Below are positions 8,497 through 17,740 of a DNA stretch of 64,000 nt, one piece after another (position 1 is the stretch's first letter; each line of letters starts with the position of its first letter). The stretch is taken from the NCBI RefSeq assembly GCF_963676485.1, contig NZ_OY781114.1, positions 868,001 through 932,000 of the forward strand. The letters run 5' to 3'. Below the pieces are notes generated by a model. It did no database searches. It was not told the DNA's origin and saw nothing but the letters and a program-made list of their open reading frames with translations. The translations under genes were made by a program, and so were the position numbers. The DNA comes from an uncultured Cohaesibacter sp. Lineage in GTDB: Bacteria; Pseudomonadota; Alphaproteobacteria; Rhizobiales; Cohaesibacteraceae.

Positions 8497-9296
8497 TCCT
8501 GTTGCGCCTCTCAAGAGCAATCTTCGGGGCCAGATTGCTGCTCTGGCTTGGCGTATGCATGGGTTTTTCCATCAGCGCCGCCCATAGCGAGCGCATCGTG
8601 GCAGATCTCTCCGAGCGGGTGATCAAGATTTCTTCCAATTTCACCGGATCGGACATCGTTGTTTTCGGAACGATCGAACGCGATCAGGCAACCGTGTCTC
8701 GTGGCGAGCCCTATGATCTGGTGGTCATCGTGCGCGGCTGGGACCAGACTCTGGTCTCTCGTCGCAAGGCACGCACCTTTGGTATCTGGATCAATCAGGA
8801 CCGTAGGCTCTACAGCAATGCACCCAATTTCTATGCCATGTCGACCACACGCAAGCTTGCCGATATTGCACCCCCGACGCTTCTGGCAAAAATGCAGATC
8901 GGCACACGCTATCTGCTGCTACCGCCAACATTCGACCCGCAAGGCCGATTTGCCACTTTCGACCCGTTCCGCGTGGCTGCCTTGAGGAAAATGCGGGAAA
9001 AGGGCCTTTATACTGATGATCCCTCCTCGGTTACCTTCCTCAGCAAGTCCCTGTTCCGCAGCACCATCCCCATTCCATCCAATGTGGAAGTGGGCGAATA
9101 TGAGGTCACGGTTCATCTCTTGCGGGGCGGCGCATTGTTGCATTCGTCGACGCAAAAGCTGCATGTCACCAAAACGGGCTTTGAGCAACATGCCTTCACG
9201 CTGGCGCGGGATCATGAATTCTTCTACGGGTTGGCCTGCGTATTGATCGCTCTTTTCACCGGTTGGCTCACCGGTGTGGTCTTCCGCAAGAATTGA
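8493..9296 (+). CDS. TIGR02186-family membrane-anchored protein
   Basis: A 267-residue protein with an N-terminal signal sequence (LLLWLGVCMGFSISAAHS), a beta-rich extracytoplasmic body beginning RIVADLSERVIKISSNFTG, and a C-terminal membrane helix (FYGLACVLIALFTGWLTGVVF). It fits TIGR02186, an alphaproteobacterial family of unknown function usually encoded right after a TSUP permease, as here with a 4-base overlap. The inferred role is an accessory periplasmic subunit of that permease. No enzymatic motif is visible. Confidence 0.85.
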   Translation: MILLRLSRAIFGARLLLWLGVCMGFSISAAHSERIVADLSERVIKISSNFTGSDIVVFGTIERDQATVSRGEPYDLVVIVRGWDQTLVSRRKARTFGIWINQDRRLYSNAPNFYAMSTTRKLADIAPPTLLAKMQIGTRYLLLPPTFDPQGRFATFDPFRVAALRKMREKGLYTDDPSSVTFLSKSLFRSTIPIPSNVEVGEYEVTVHLLRGGALLHSSTQKLHVTKTGFEQHAFTLARDHEFFYGLACVLIALFTGWLTGVVFRKN

Positions 9297-9330
9297 TCTT
9301 TCCCTCTCAATTCAGCAGTTCAGATGTCCG

Positions 9331-10143
9331 CTATCTTCTGCGTCTTGAAGAGGATCTGGGCACTGAGATGCTGACATCATGCATCGCAAGTGTCTGACGT
9401 CCGATCACCAGCAATCTGGCATCCTCCGGCACATAAGGCGCGAACGCCTCGTCACACAGTTCCAGCCCGCCGGTAAAGCTACCATAGGCGGGCATGATGA
9501 TGCGTTCTTTGGCCAAGAGGAAGCATTTGCGGCGCATCGTGCGGCCTCGCGCAGGAATTCTCGCGACCGGATGCATATGCCCGCAAATCTCCAGACTATG
9601 CTCCAGAAGGGTGGCGCTCTCAGCCGCAGGTGACGCCACCGAAAGGGCCTTCTTGCTTTCTCCGGGTTCATGGCACAGGATGACAGGGCATTCAGCCCCT
9701 GCGAAGTTGCGGGTTTCGCCCCGCTCTCCGCCCAGATCGGCGGGAATGACGGGATCATGATTGCCGGTCAGCCAGATCCACTCCTGCTTTCCGATGAGCT
9801 CATTGAGGAGCTGGGCAACATCCGGCGCCATGCGGGCGGCTCCGCCTATATCATGAAAACTGTCGCCAAGGCACAGGACACGCGCTGGCTGGAAATGGTC
9901 AATATCGGCGGTCAGCAGGGACAGGGTCTGATGGCTGTCATAGGGAGGGAGAAACTGTCCGCCACGGGCAAAGGCAGAGCCTTTTTCCAGATGCAGATCC
10001 GCAACCAGCAGCGCTTGATGACGTGGCCAGTAAAGAGCGCCCGTCAGGCTTGCCTCAAAGGCCTCCCCGCGATGGGTAAATGCATAGATGCTGCGGGACT
10101 TTGCCGCCCCTTTACCTTGTTGCAGGCGCGTTTGCCAGTTCAT
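9331..10143 (-). CDS. pdeM: Ligase-associated metallophosphoesterase PdeM
   Basis: A 270-residue calcineurin-like phosphoesterase with the metal ligands in order: LLVADLHLEKG, LCLGDSFHD, WLTGNHDP and a late CGHMHP histidine pair. The arrangement and length match PdeM, the nuclease/phosphoesterase of the ligase-associated DNA damage response module (TIGR04123), which is usually encoded with an Lhr-like helicase, an exonuclease and an ATP-dependent ligase. Here it follows the helicase gene by 66 bases; the ligase and exonuclease are not in the window. The C-terminus is a basic Ser/Arg tail. Convergent with the TIGR02186 gene. Confidence 0.9.
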   Translation of the reverse strand: MNWQTRLQQGKGAAKSRSIYAFTHRGEAFEASLTGALYWPRHQALLVADLHLEKGSAFARGGQFLPPYDSHQTLSLLTADIDHFQPARVLCLGDSFHDIGGAARMAPDVAQLLNELIGKQEWIWLTGNHDPVIPADLGGERGETRNFAGAECPVILCHEPGESKKALSVASPAAESATLLEHSLEICGHMHPVARIPARGRTMRRKCFLLAKERIIMPAYGSFTGGLELCDEAFAPYVPEDARLLVIGRQTLAMHDVSISVPRSSSRRRR

Positions 10144-10178
10144 GGGTCAAGCCTCTTGGGTCAAGCCTCTTGGGGTCA
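10144..10178. repeat. Tandem 14-base repeat in the lhr-pdeM gap
   Basis: GGGTCAAGCCTCTT occurs twice head to tail (10144-10157, 10158-10171) and a partial third copy GGGGTCA follows. It lies exactly over the region before the pdeM start on the minus strand, where the ribosome binding site would be (reverse complement AAGAGGCTTGACCC). It probably arose by replication slippage and may alter pdeM translation. Confidence 0.7.
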
Positions 10179-10209
10179 GATCTCTATCCTGACAGAATGC
10201 ACAAAGGGG

Positions 10210-12831
10210 TTACAGGCCCATTTCTTCGGCCGCTTCCAGCAGCATTTCATCCTCCGCTTCGCCATAGATCGGCTCTTTGCCGATTTCCAGCAACACCGGA
10301 ATGGCAAGCGGGGACGGACTGTCCAGAGGAGCGTGTATGATTCGGCCCTTGATGCGCTGGAGCATAGCGCCAAGGCGCGCGATATCCAACAGACCACCGG
10401 CTGCATCATCCCATGTGGCTTTCAGCAACAGGTGGTCGGGCTCGTGATCCTTGAGCACGTTATAGATGAGATCTGACGACATGGTGATCTGGCGTCCGGA
10501 TTTTTCCATTCCCGGATGGCGGCGCTCGATCATGCCGGAAATAACGGCGCATGTGCGGAAGGTGCGCTTGAGCATGGCGGATTCGGCCAGCCAGCTTTCC
10601 AGATCATCTCCGAGCATGTCTTCGTCAAAAAGCTGCTCGAAGCTCCAGCCGAGCTCTTCCTCCAGTTTGGCCATGTCCCTCAGCCCCCAGATCATCAAGG
10701 CATAGTCGGAGGCAACAAAACCAAGCGGGCGGGCACCTGCCCTTTCCAGCCTTCGGGTGAGCAACATGCCCAGAGTTTGCAGCGCAAGCCGCCCTTCAAA
10801 GGCATAGAGCGCAAGATAGAATTTGCCAGACCGTGGGAAGGTTTCGATCAGCATCTGATCGGCAGAAGGAATGATCGAATGCAGCTTTTGCAGCGCCAGC
10901 CACTGTTGCACTTGTTCGGGCAGTCTGGACCAGCTTTCCTGATCGGCCAGCATGGCCCTGACGCGAGAGGCCAGATAGGTCGAGAGCGGGAACTTGCCAC
11001 CATTATAGGCGGGAACCTTGGGCTCCCTGTGCTGGGTTCTTGTCACCAGGGCTGAATTTTCATCCAGCCGCTCGAAGCGCAAAACCTGTCCGGCAAACAG
11101 GAAGCTGTCCCCGGGTGCAAGCCCTTCGATGAAGCCTTCCTCCACCTCGCCGAGCACACGTCCGGAGCGGCCCAGACGCTTCTGCTCACCGCTACCGCCC
11201 TTCCATGAAGTAAGGCGCACCTTGATCATGGCTTCCTCGACAATGGTGCCGATATTGAGCCGATATTGCTGCGCCCGTTTGGGGTGAGAGAGACGCCAGA
11301 GGGTGCGCCCTGTTTCCTTGTCCTTCATGGGTTTGAGCTTGGCAAATTGCTCATAGGCCCGCATGGCATAGCCGCCCGTGGCAACGAAATCGATGGCCTG
11401 TTCAAACAGCTCCCAAGGCAGCGTCCGATAAGGATAGGCTGCAGTGATCTCGCGATAGAGATCCAGCGGATCAAAGGGACCGGCGCAGGCCCGCCCCAGA
11501 ATATGCTGCGCGAGCACATCGAGCCCACCCTTGCGCACCGGCGGTGTGTCCTGATCGCCGATATAGTTGGCATCAAGCGCTGCGCGGCATTCCAGAAGTT
11601 CGAAGCAGTTGGAGGGCACGAGAATGGCCTTTGAAGGCTCATCAAGGCGATGGTTGGCTCGCCCGATGCGCTGTGCCAGACGACTTGCCCCCTTCGGAGC
11701 GCCGATATTGATCACCAGATCCACGTCGCCCCAATCGATGCCAAGATCTAGGGTCGAGGTGCAGACCACCGCCTTGAGGCTCCCACCTGCCATAGCCGCT
11801 TCCACCTTGCGGCGCAGGCTCACATCAAGCGAGCCATGATGGAGCGCAATGGGCAAGGTGTCATCATTGATGGTCCAGAGGGACTGAAACAGGAATTCGG
11901 CCTGCGAGCGGGTATTGACGAATAGCAGTGTGGTCTTGTGTGCCTTGATCAGGGCATAGAGGTCGGGCAACGCGTAGCGTGCGCTATGGCCAGCCCATGG
12001 AATGGATTCTTGAGATTCCAGCACCTCGATATCCGGGCTCGTACCGCCCTTTAGCTGGATGATCTGAGGTTCAAGCTGCGGCTTTCCATCAGCATGGGGC
12101 ACCAGCCAGTGGCCCAGCTCCAGCGGATCGGCCACGGTCGCCGAGAGGCCCACAGGACGGGCATTGGGCGCAAGGCCGCGCAGGCGCGCAAGGCCCAGGC
12201 TGAGCAACTCGCCGCGCTTTGACGTGACCAGAGCATGCAACTCGTCCAGTATGATGGTCTTGAGAGAGGCAAACAGAAGCTCCGCCTCCCGCGAAGCCAG
12301 CAACAGGGCCAATTGCTCTGGTGTCGTCAACAGGAAGTTAGGCGGGCGCTGCTTTTGCCTTTGGCGCTTATCGGCAGGAGTGTCGCCAGTGCGCGTCTCG
12401 ACAGAGATATCGAGCCCCATCTCGGCGATCGGCGTTTCCAGATTGCGCGCGATATCCACGGCCAGCGCCTTGAGAGGAGAGATATAGAGGGTGTGCAATT
12501 GTTCGTGCCATTTGCCCTCCCCCTCTTCTTGCCTGTCCCTTTCCAGTTCGATCAGCGAGGGGAGAAAGCCCGAGAGGGTCTTGCCCGCACCAGTGGGGGC
12601 AATCAGCAGTGTCGGCTGCCCTTCGGACTGCGCAGCCAGCATCGCCTTTTGATGCGGGCGCAACTGCCAGCCCTTGCTCTTTAGCCAATCGGAAAAGATG
12701 ACAGGAAGATGCGTCCCGGCCTCGTCGGCGCAAGGCAAGGCAAAACGCGTGACCAGCTGCCCCATGGGGTCGGGGATCAGGGCACTTTCTGGCTGATTGG
12801 GAGCTGTATCTTTAAGCGGCATCTGCGTCAT
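10210..12831 (-). CDS. lhr: Ligase-associated DEXH-box helicase, Lhr family
   Basis: An 873-residue superfamily 2 helicase. It has motif I LLIAPTGAGKTLSGF, a DELH box (IILDELHALVTSKRGE), a HHGSLDVSLRRKVE segment, CTSTLDLGIDWGDVDLV and motif VI QRIGRANHR, followed by a long C-terminal Lhr core. Length and the DELH box match the bacterial ligase-associated helicase (TIGR04121), a 3'-5' DNA translocase thought to act in DNA repair. The pdeM partner is immediately downstream, and a diguanylate cyclase gene lies 45 bases upstream on the same strand, so the three may share a transcript. No truncation or missing motif was seen. Confidence 0.92.
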   Translation of the reverse strand: MTQMPLKDTAPNQPESALIPDPMGQLVTRFALPCADEAGTHLPVIFSDWLKSKGWQLRPHQKAMLAAQSEGQPTLLIAPTGAGKTLSGFLPSLIELERDRQEEGEGKWHEQLHTLYISPLKALAVDIARNLETPIAEMGLDISVETRTGDTPADKRQRQKQRPPNFLLTTPEQLALLLASREAELLFASLKTIILDELHALVTSKRGELLSLGLARLRGLAPNARPVGLSATVADPLELGHWLVPHADGKPQLEPQIIQLKGGTSPDIEVLESQESIPWAGHSARYALPDLYALIKAHKTTLLFVNTRSQAEFLFQSLWTINDDTLPIALHHGSLDVSLRRKVEAAMAGGSLKAVVCTSTLDLGIDWGDVDLVINIGAPKGASRLAQRIGRANHRLDEPSKAILVPSNCFELLECRAALDANYIGDQDTPPVRKGGLDVLAQHILGRACAGPFDPLDLYREITAAYPYRTLPWELFEQAIDFVATGGYAMRAYEQFAKLKPMKDKETGRTLWRLSHPKRAQQYRLNIGTIVEEAMIKVRLTSWKGGSGEQKRLGRSGRVLGEVEEGFIEGLAPGDSFLFAGQVLRFERLDENSALVTRTQHREPKVPAYNGGKFPLSTYLASRVRAMLADQESWSRLPEQVQQWLALQKLHSIIPSADQMLIETFPRSGKFYLALYAFEGRLALQTLGMLLTRRLERAGARPLGFVASDYALMIWGLRDMAKLEEELGWSFEQLFDEDMLGDDLESWLAESAMLKRTFRTCAVISGMIERRHPGMEKSGRQITMSSDLIYNVLKDHEPDHLLLKATWDDAAGGLLDIARLGAMLQRIKGRIIHAPLDSPSPLAIPVLLEIGKEPIYGEAEDEMLLEAAEEMGL

Positions 12832-12876
12832 GCAAAGACTATGGGACAGGCGCTGCGCATTGTCTATCCGTTTGCG

Positions 12877-13725
12877 TTATGCAACATGTCCGGTTGAGCC
12901 ATGCTCATCGTTAAACATAACATCCTGCTCGAAAGCAGGCACGGTTTCCAAGTGAGACCGCATAAGATGAACCCGATTGCGGCCTGCCGCCTTGGCCAGA
13001 TAAAGCCCCTTATCCGCACGCTCGACCATGGCTTCCAGACTATCGCCTTCATGGGTCCATTCTGTAACGCCGGCGCTGATGGTCAGGCACAATGCCTTGT
13101 CTTTCCAGAAGAGTGGCGTCTTGGCGATCTTTTCCCGCAGGCGCTCGCCCCAGATTGCCGCCCCTTGGGCGTTGGCATCGGGCAAGATGATCGCAAATTC
13201 TTCTCCGCCCCAACGGGCAACCACATCCCCGTCGCGGCAGATCTGGCGCAGAATGTCAGAAAGATGCCTGAGGGCCATGTCACCAGCAGTATGACCACGC
13301 GTGTCATTGATCGTTTTGAAGTGATCCACATCGAACATGATCATGGACAAAGAGGACACTTCGCGCTCGGCTTTTATGGTGAGATTGCGCCCCCTGCGCA
13401 GGAAGCCGGCACGGTTGACCAGACGGGTCAAATCATCCCGCTCGGCAATCTCCCATAGATATTCATTTCGCCTATGTACTGTGGCAAAGCCGCGGATAAG
13501 CAGAAAGCTCGACACAAACACCAGAGAGAAAGGCAAGATATAGGATAGGATCTTGACCAGGGGTTCGACGGAAGAGCCAACAAACACAAAAATCAGGTGC
13601 GTGCTGAATAGAGATAGAAAACTGGAAATGGCGGCAAACAACCCGGCGGCAAGAATCATGTGGCGTGTGGTCTTGATCCTGCCAAGATAGCGGCAAAAGC
13701 TATCTGAAAATTCTTCACTCATCAT
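12877..13725 (-). CDS. Membrane-bound diguanylate cyclase (GGDEF)
   Basis: A 282-residue protein with two N-terminal membrane helices (about 22-42 and 55-80) and a GGDEF domain. The active-site motif is GGEEF, with an intact RxxD inhibitory site (RDGD) five residues before it, so it should make cyclic di-GMP from two GTP and be product-inhibited. FDVDHFKTIND and the final DKGLYLAKAAGRN are typical family blocks. There is no sensor domain beyond the membrane segments. The start could be either of two adjacent ATG codons (13725 or 13722). Confidence 0.93.
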   Translation of the reverse strand: MMSEEFSDSFCRYLGRIKTTRHMILAAGLFAAISSFLSLFSTHLIFVFVGSSVEPLVKILSYILPFSLVFVSSFLLIRGFATVHRRNEYLWEIAERDDLTRLVNRAGFLRRGRNLTIKAEREVSSLSMIMFDVDHFKTINDTRGHTAGDMALRHLSDILRQICRDGDVVARWGGEEFAIILPDANAQGAAIWGERLREKIAKTPLFWKDKALCLTISAGVTEWTHEGDSLEAMVERADKGLYLAKAAGRNRVHLMRSHLETVPAFEQDVMFNDEHGSTGHVA

Positions 13726-14015
13726 CGTGCCCGGTGCCCCCGCTCTTCAGCGCGCTCCAAACGGTGCGGAGCAATCTCATGCTGATGTCTAGACTCAGCC
13801 TTATGCCTCTTGAGAGAGGGAAATACACCTGCATAGAAGTTGTTTCTAAGCATTTCTACGCCCTCTTATAGCCCGAATTCAAGCTATATGCTTAATCAAA
13901 GGTTGAAGCTGCCTTTCAAGTTGCCTACATGCACTTCTAAGATGTCACTGTCGGGGCGAACACCCTTTAAAGGAATGTCAATCTTGCAGATTTTCAGGAT
14001 ACAGGGAGAAATACT

Positions 14016-14294
14016 GTGACCGATTCGAAATTTTCCCGCTTTTTCGGCGGCTCGCCCGGCCCTGTCATATTACGACTGATCGGCCTTTCTGTTGTGGTTG
14101 GCATCGTGCTCAGCGCGCTCAATCTCCATCCCCGGCAAGTCCTTACTTATCTTTCCAGTCTTGTACAGCATATCTATTATATGGGCTTTGATGCAGTGCA
14201 TTGGGCCGTGGAATATTTTCTGCTCGGTGCACTGATCGTCTTCCCAATCTGGTTGATCATGCGCCTGCTCAAGATCGGGCGCAGAGAGGACTGA
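14016..14294 (+). CDS. Small inner-membrane protein (DUF6460-like)
   Basis: A 92-residue protein with GTG start at 14016 after a GGGAG ribosome binding site. It opens with a conserved-looking FFGGSPGPVILRL segment, then has two hydrophobic helices (about 19-40 and 65-85) and a short basic tail. It resembles the alphaproteobacterial DUF6460 family of unknown function. It stands alone, divergent from the diguanylate cyclase gene, with a 290-base gene-free stretch before it in which no further element was recognised. Confidence 0.7.
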   Translation: MTDSKFSRFFGGSPGPVILRLIGLSVVVGIVLSALNLHPRQVLTYLSSLVQHIYYMGFDAVHWAVEYFLLGALIVFPIWLIMRLLKIGRRED

Positions 14295-14802
14295 TCCGGT
14301 TCACTCGCCCATGCCTTCTGGCGAACCTTTCCAAGACATTACACATGTTTAAGATGACATACCCAACCGGCTGAGCAATACTTATTCCAACAGCAATGAT
14401 CCTGGAACACAGGAAGCCATCTGATCTTTCAGGCGGCGTTTTGGGATCACTTGAGAGGCGGTTTCTCCGGTCTAACCAACTCTCTAGCCAGAGTGCCTGT
14501 CCCCGGCCCATCCCCAGTACCTTTTATTGGTAGGACCTGAGATTTGACACTGCAAATCAACCGTCGCGCGAATGGTCCCCGTGCGGCGGTTGATTGTTTT
14601 CAGGCGTGCTCCATTGCCTTGCCGCTGTTAGCCTTTCCTTACCTCCTCATTTTCTTCCTGCCCGTCCCTTGCCACCGGGCGTTTATCATCTTAGCGCTTT
14701 TCATGCCTTTCTTCTGATGCTAGAGGAAGGTTTCGCGCTACGCATGGCGTAGTCCCTTCCAATTTTCTTCCCGGACATTCCGGCATCACTGGATTGCTTT
14801 CA
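14295..14802. other. 508-base gene-free stretch with hairpins
   Basis: No coding region is convincing here. A 41-base hairpin lies at 14555-14595: AATCAACCG-T-CGC pairing with GCG-G-CGGTTGATT, 12 bp with one mismatch. A smaller GCCCG/CGGGC hairpin followed by GTTTATC lies at 14670-14696. The first may be a small RNA or leader structure of the downstream MATE gene; it lacks the T-run of a clean intrinsic terminator and matches no riboswitch I know. Confidence 0.35.
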
Positions 14803-16140
14803 ATGGACATTGCGCCAGCAGACAACAAGCGTGCTTTTTCTGTCACCCATAGGCTGGTTTTGGAAATTGCGGTGCCGATGACCCTTGGCCTCATCACAGT
14901 GCCGCTGGCGGGTATTGTCGATATGGCCGTCATCGGCCAGTTGGGGAGCGCGGCTCTGATGGGGGGCATCGCTATCGGATCATCGCTGTTTGATATCGTG
15001 GCGTCCTCGTTCAATTTTTTGCGCATGGGAACCACAGGGCTCACGGCGCAGGCGCTTGGCGCAGACGATACGGTTTCCCAACGAGCTGTGGCTTATCGCG
15101 CTTTGGTTATCGCGCTGCTGCTTGGACTTCTAACCATCATCGTCGGCCCGTTGGTAACCCCTTGGGCTCTGACTGCAATGGGTGGCTCAGAAGCCGTGAA
15201 CGAGGCGGCAAAAACCTATTTGTTGATCCGGCTTTTTGCGATGCCTTTCACTCTGGGCAATTTTGCCATTTTCGGCTGGCTCTTCGGCCTTGGAAAATCA
15301 CGCCAGGGCATGACATTGCTCATCCTGCAGAATAGCATCAACATCATTTTGACAATCTGGTTCGTGCTCGGTCTCGATCTTGGCGTTTCTGGCGCAGCCT
15401 ATGGCTCGGTTGCCGCCGAAGCAATGATGACGCTTATCGGGCTTGGCATGATGGCGCACCATTTGCGGGCAGATTGGCGCGTGCCTCTGCCACGGCTTTT
15501 CCATAGGGAAGCCTTTGTTCGTTTCCTTGCTGTGAACAGCGATATCTTCATCCGCTCCATGGTGATGCTGTTCACCTTCACCCTGTTCACGGCACTAAGC
15601 GCCCGGCAGACAGACAACATTCTGGCAGCCAACGAACTGCTGATGAAATTCTTCATTTTCGGCGGTTTCTTTCTGGATGGGATCGCCACGGCAGCAGAAC
15701 AGCTCGGCGGACGGGCCATCGGCGCGCGCTATCGTCCGGCCTTTGAGCAGACCGTGCGGCTGACCCTGCGCTGGGGGCTCGGGCTCGGGCTGGGCCTGAG
15801 CCTGATCATGCTGCTGCTTGGCCCCGCAATCATCGATGCCCTGACCACGGCTCCCGAGGTCAGGGCACTGTCAAGGGTCTATCTCATCTGGGTTGCCATG
15901 ACGCCGCTGATTGCCACCATCGCCTTCCAGCTCGACGGTATCTACGTGGGCGCAACATGGTCTTCAACCATGCGCAATGTCTCCATTCTTGCGACCAGCG
16001 TGTTTTTCGTCGTGCAATATCTGGCCATGCCGTCTCTGGGCAATCACGGCCTGTGGCTTGGACTGATCTGCTTCCTCGCCGCACGCGGCATCTGCCTTGG
16101 CCTGATGTTGCCCCGGCGGATGGCGCGCGCATTCGCTTGA
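14803..16140 (+). CDS. MATE-family multidrug/toxin efflux transporter (DinF-like)
   Basis: A 445-residue polytopic protein with twelve predicted membrane helices in two halves, typical of MATE transporters, which export organic cations or other toxic compounds using a Na+ or H+ gradient. Family signatures include PMTLGLITVPLAGIVDMAVI near the N-terminus and FRMGTTGLTAQALG-type loop 1-2 residues (here FLRMGTTGLTAQALGADD). It is closest to the DinF branch. The chosen start is ATG at 14803; a TTG three codons upstream is possible. It ends in a strong bidirectional terminator shared with arsC. Confidence 0.92.
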   Translation: MDIAPADNKRAFSVTHRLVLEIAVPMTLGLITVPLAGIVDMAVIGQLGSAALMGGIAIGSSLFDIVASSFNFLRMGTTGLTAQALGADDTVSQRAVAYRALVIALLLGLLTIIVGPLVTPWALTAMGGSEAVNEAAKTYLLIRLFAMPFTLGNFAIFGWLFGLGKSRQGMTLLILQNSINIILTIWFVLGLDLGVSGAAYGSVAAEAMMTLIGLGMMAHHLRADWRVPLPRLFHREAFVRFLAVNSDIFIRSMVMLFTFTLFTALSARQTDNILAANELLMKFFIFGGFFLDGIATAAEQLGGRAIGARYRPAFEQTVRLTLRWGLGLGLGLSLIMLLLGPAIIDALTTAPEVRALSRVYLIWVAMTPLIATIAFQLDGIYVGATWSSTMRNVSILATSVFFVVQYLAMPSLGNHGLWLGLICFLAARGICLGLMLPRRMARAFA

Positions 16141-16163
16141 GCTCTCGCAGCACCCAAGACACA

Positions 16164-16194
16164 AAAAGGGGCCGCATATCATGCGCCCCCTTTT
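16164..16194. terminator. Bidirectional intrinsic terminator between MATE gene and arsC
   Basis: AAAAGGGG-C-CGCAT, 3-base loop ATC, ATGCG-C-CCCCTTTT: a 13-bp stem with one C-C mismatch, flanked by A-run and T-run so that it works on both strands. It lies between the converging MATE and arsC genes. Confidence 0.9.
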
Positions 16195-16260
16195 GATAAA
16201 AGTGTTTCCCGTGTTCCGCTTCAGACTTTGACGGCCAAAATGTTGACACTGCTCTCAATA

Positions 16261-16605
16261 TCAGAGAATCTCGAGCACAGATTCCGGTGGGCGGCCAAGG
16301 CGGGCCTTGCCATTCTTGATCACGACCGGGCGCTCGATGAGCTTGGGATTGTCAACCATGGCCTTGATCAACGCTTCATTATCGGAAACATCTGCAAGTC
16401 CCAGCTCTTTGTAAAGCGCTTCCTTGGTGCGCATCAGTGCACGTGGCTCAATCCCCAGAAGCGCAAGAATTTCGCGAATTTCCTCAGCGCTTGGCGCATC
16501 CTCAAGATATTTACGAATAGCTGGCTGTTCGCCCTTTTCTTCAAGAAGTGCCAGCGTCTCACGCGATTTCGAGCAGCGCGGATTGTGCCAAATGGTCGTA
16601 CTCAT
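16261..16605 (-). CDS. arsC: Arsenate reductase (glutaredoxin type)
   Basis: A 114-residue thioredoxin-fold protein of the ArsC family. The catalytic cysteine is in NPRCSKSR (Cys11), and the three arsenate-binding arginines of the R773 ArsC type are present (RTKE, ERPVV, RLGRPPE). It reduces arsenate to arsenite with glutathione and glutaredoxin. It is the last gene of a DUF952-pyrD-arsC run with 17-base gaps, with no arsB, acr3 or arsR nearby, so it is a housekeeping copy rather than part of a resistance operon. Confidence 0.93.
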   Translation of the reverse strand: MSTTIWHNPRCSKSRETLALLEEKGEQPAIRKYLEDAPSAEEIREILALLGIEPRALMRTKEALYKELGLADVSDNEALIKAMVDNPKLIERPVVIKNGKARLGRPPESVLEIL

Positions 16606-16622
16606 GCTTTATCTCCCAATCT

Positions 16623-17723
16623 TCAGGCCAACGGATGCTTGGCCCAGTCATCGCAGCTCTCGCCGCGGATTTGATCCAGATGCGAAATGCCACGCTCCGC
16701 AAGAATGGCCGACATTTCCATCACCATCAGGCTGACCATGGAGACACCTCCATAGACCATGGAGGAATAGAACTGCACGAGATTGGCACCGGCCCTGATC
16801 TTCTCGATGGCAGAGATGGCGTCTGATACCCCCCCAACCCCCACCAAGGGCATGGTTGGCCCCACGCGCTTGCGGGTTTTGGCCAATGCAATGGTTGACT
16901 TGTCAAACAATGGCTTGCCGGACAATCCACCAGCTTCGGCCAATTGCTTCTGGCAAGCAAGGTGATTGGGCCTGTCAAGCGTGGTATTGGAGACGACCAT
17001 ACCATCGACGCCCCGGGCAACAGCCACTGCGCATATGTCATCAAGACCAAATTCGTCAACATCCGGTGCGATCTTGAGCAGAATAGGCACGGAACGTCCG
17101 ACCCATTTCGTCTGGGTATTGCGTTCTTCCAGCACACGGGCCAACAGGTTGTCCAGAGCATCCCTAGCCTGCAGGTCGCGCAATCCCGGCGTGTTGGGCG
17201 ATGAAATATTGATCGTGAAGAAGGACGCCACGTCAGCAAAGGCTGCAATCCCCTTCACATAGTCCTGAATGCGGTCTTTGCTATCCTTGTTGGCGCCGAC
17301 ATTCACGCCGATGATACCCTTTTTCGATTTACGTGCAGCCAGCCGCGCGTGGGCTGCAGCATGGCCCTCATTGTTGAAGCCCATACGGTTGATAACTGCG
17401 TCATCCTCGATAAGACGAAAGAGGCGCGGCTTTGGGTTCCCACTTTGAGGCAGCGGCGTGATGGTGCCGATTTCAGTAGCGCCAAAGCCCAGAGCCAATG
17501 TCGCATCAGGCACTTCGGCATTCTTGTCAAAGCCTGCGGCCATGCCCAAAGGATTGGGAAATTCCAGATCCCAAAGCTTGATCTTGAGAACCGGATCATC
17601 GGGCAATTGGGGTCCGCGCACGAGCCCTGTCTTCAGCGCCAGAATGCCCATTCTGTGCGCGAGCTCAGGGTTCAGAGTGAAGAGGGCCTTGCGCGCCAGC
17701 GTATCGATAAAGGGGTTGGACAT
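16623..17723 (-). CDS. pyrD: Dihydroorotate dehydrogenase (quinone), class 2
   Basis: A 366-residue class 2 enzyme that oxidises dihydroorotate to orotate, reducing ubiquinone, in pyrimidine synthesis at the inner membrane. Visible are the N-terminal amphipathic helix region (ALFTLNPELAHRMGI), GMAAGFDKNAEVPD, the FMN site FTINISSPNTPGLRDLQ with the catalytic serine, KIAPDVDE, and the late GVGGVSDAISA phosphate-binding block. Length is standard. It lies between DUF952 and arsC genes on the same strand, an arrangement common in Hyphomicrobiales. Confidence 0.97.
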   Translation of the reverse strand: MSNPFIDTLARKALFTLNPELAHRMGILALKTGLVRGPQLPDDPVLKIKLWDLEFPNPLGMAAGFDKNAEVPDATLALGFGATEIGTITPLPQSGNPKPRLFRLIEDDAVINRMGFNNEGHAAAHARLAARKSKKGIIGVNVGANKDSKDRIQDYVKGIAAFADVASFFTINISSPNTPGLRDLQARDALDNLLARVLEERNTQTKWVGRSVPILLKIAPDVDEFGLDDICAVAVARGVDGMVVSNTTLDRPNHLACQKQLAEAGGLSGKPLFDKSTIALAKTRKRVGPTMPLVGVGGVSDAISAIEKIRAGANLVQFYSSMVYGGVSMVSLMVMEMSAILAERGISHLDQIRGESCDDWAKHPLA

Positions 17724-17740
17724 GGTCGTTTGCTCTTATT

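Noticed and set aside
9331-13725. New anti-phage defence island built from helicase, phosphoesterase and cyclase
   Set aside because: The helicase and phosphoesterase are the known ligase-associated DNA repair pair; the cyclase is an ordinary GGDEF protein.
16261-16605. Arsenic resistance operon
   Set aside because: arsC stands with DUF952 and pyrD; no arsR, arsB, acr3 or arsH is near.
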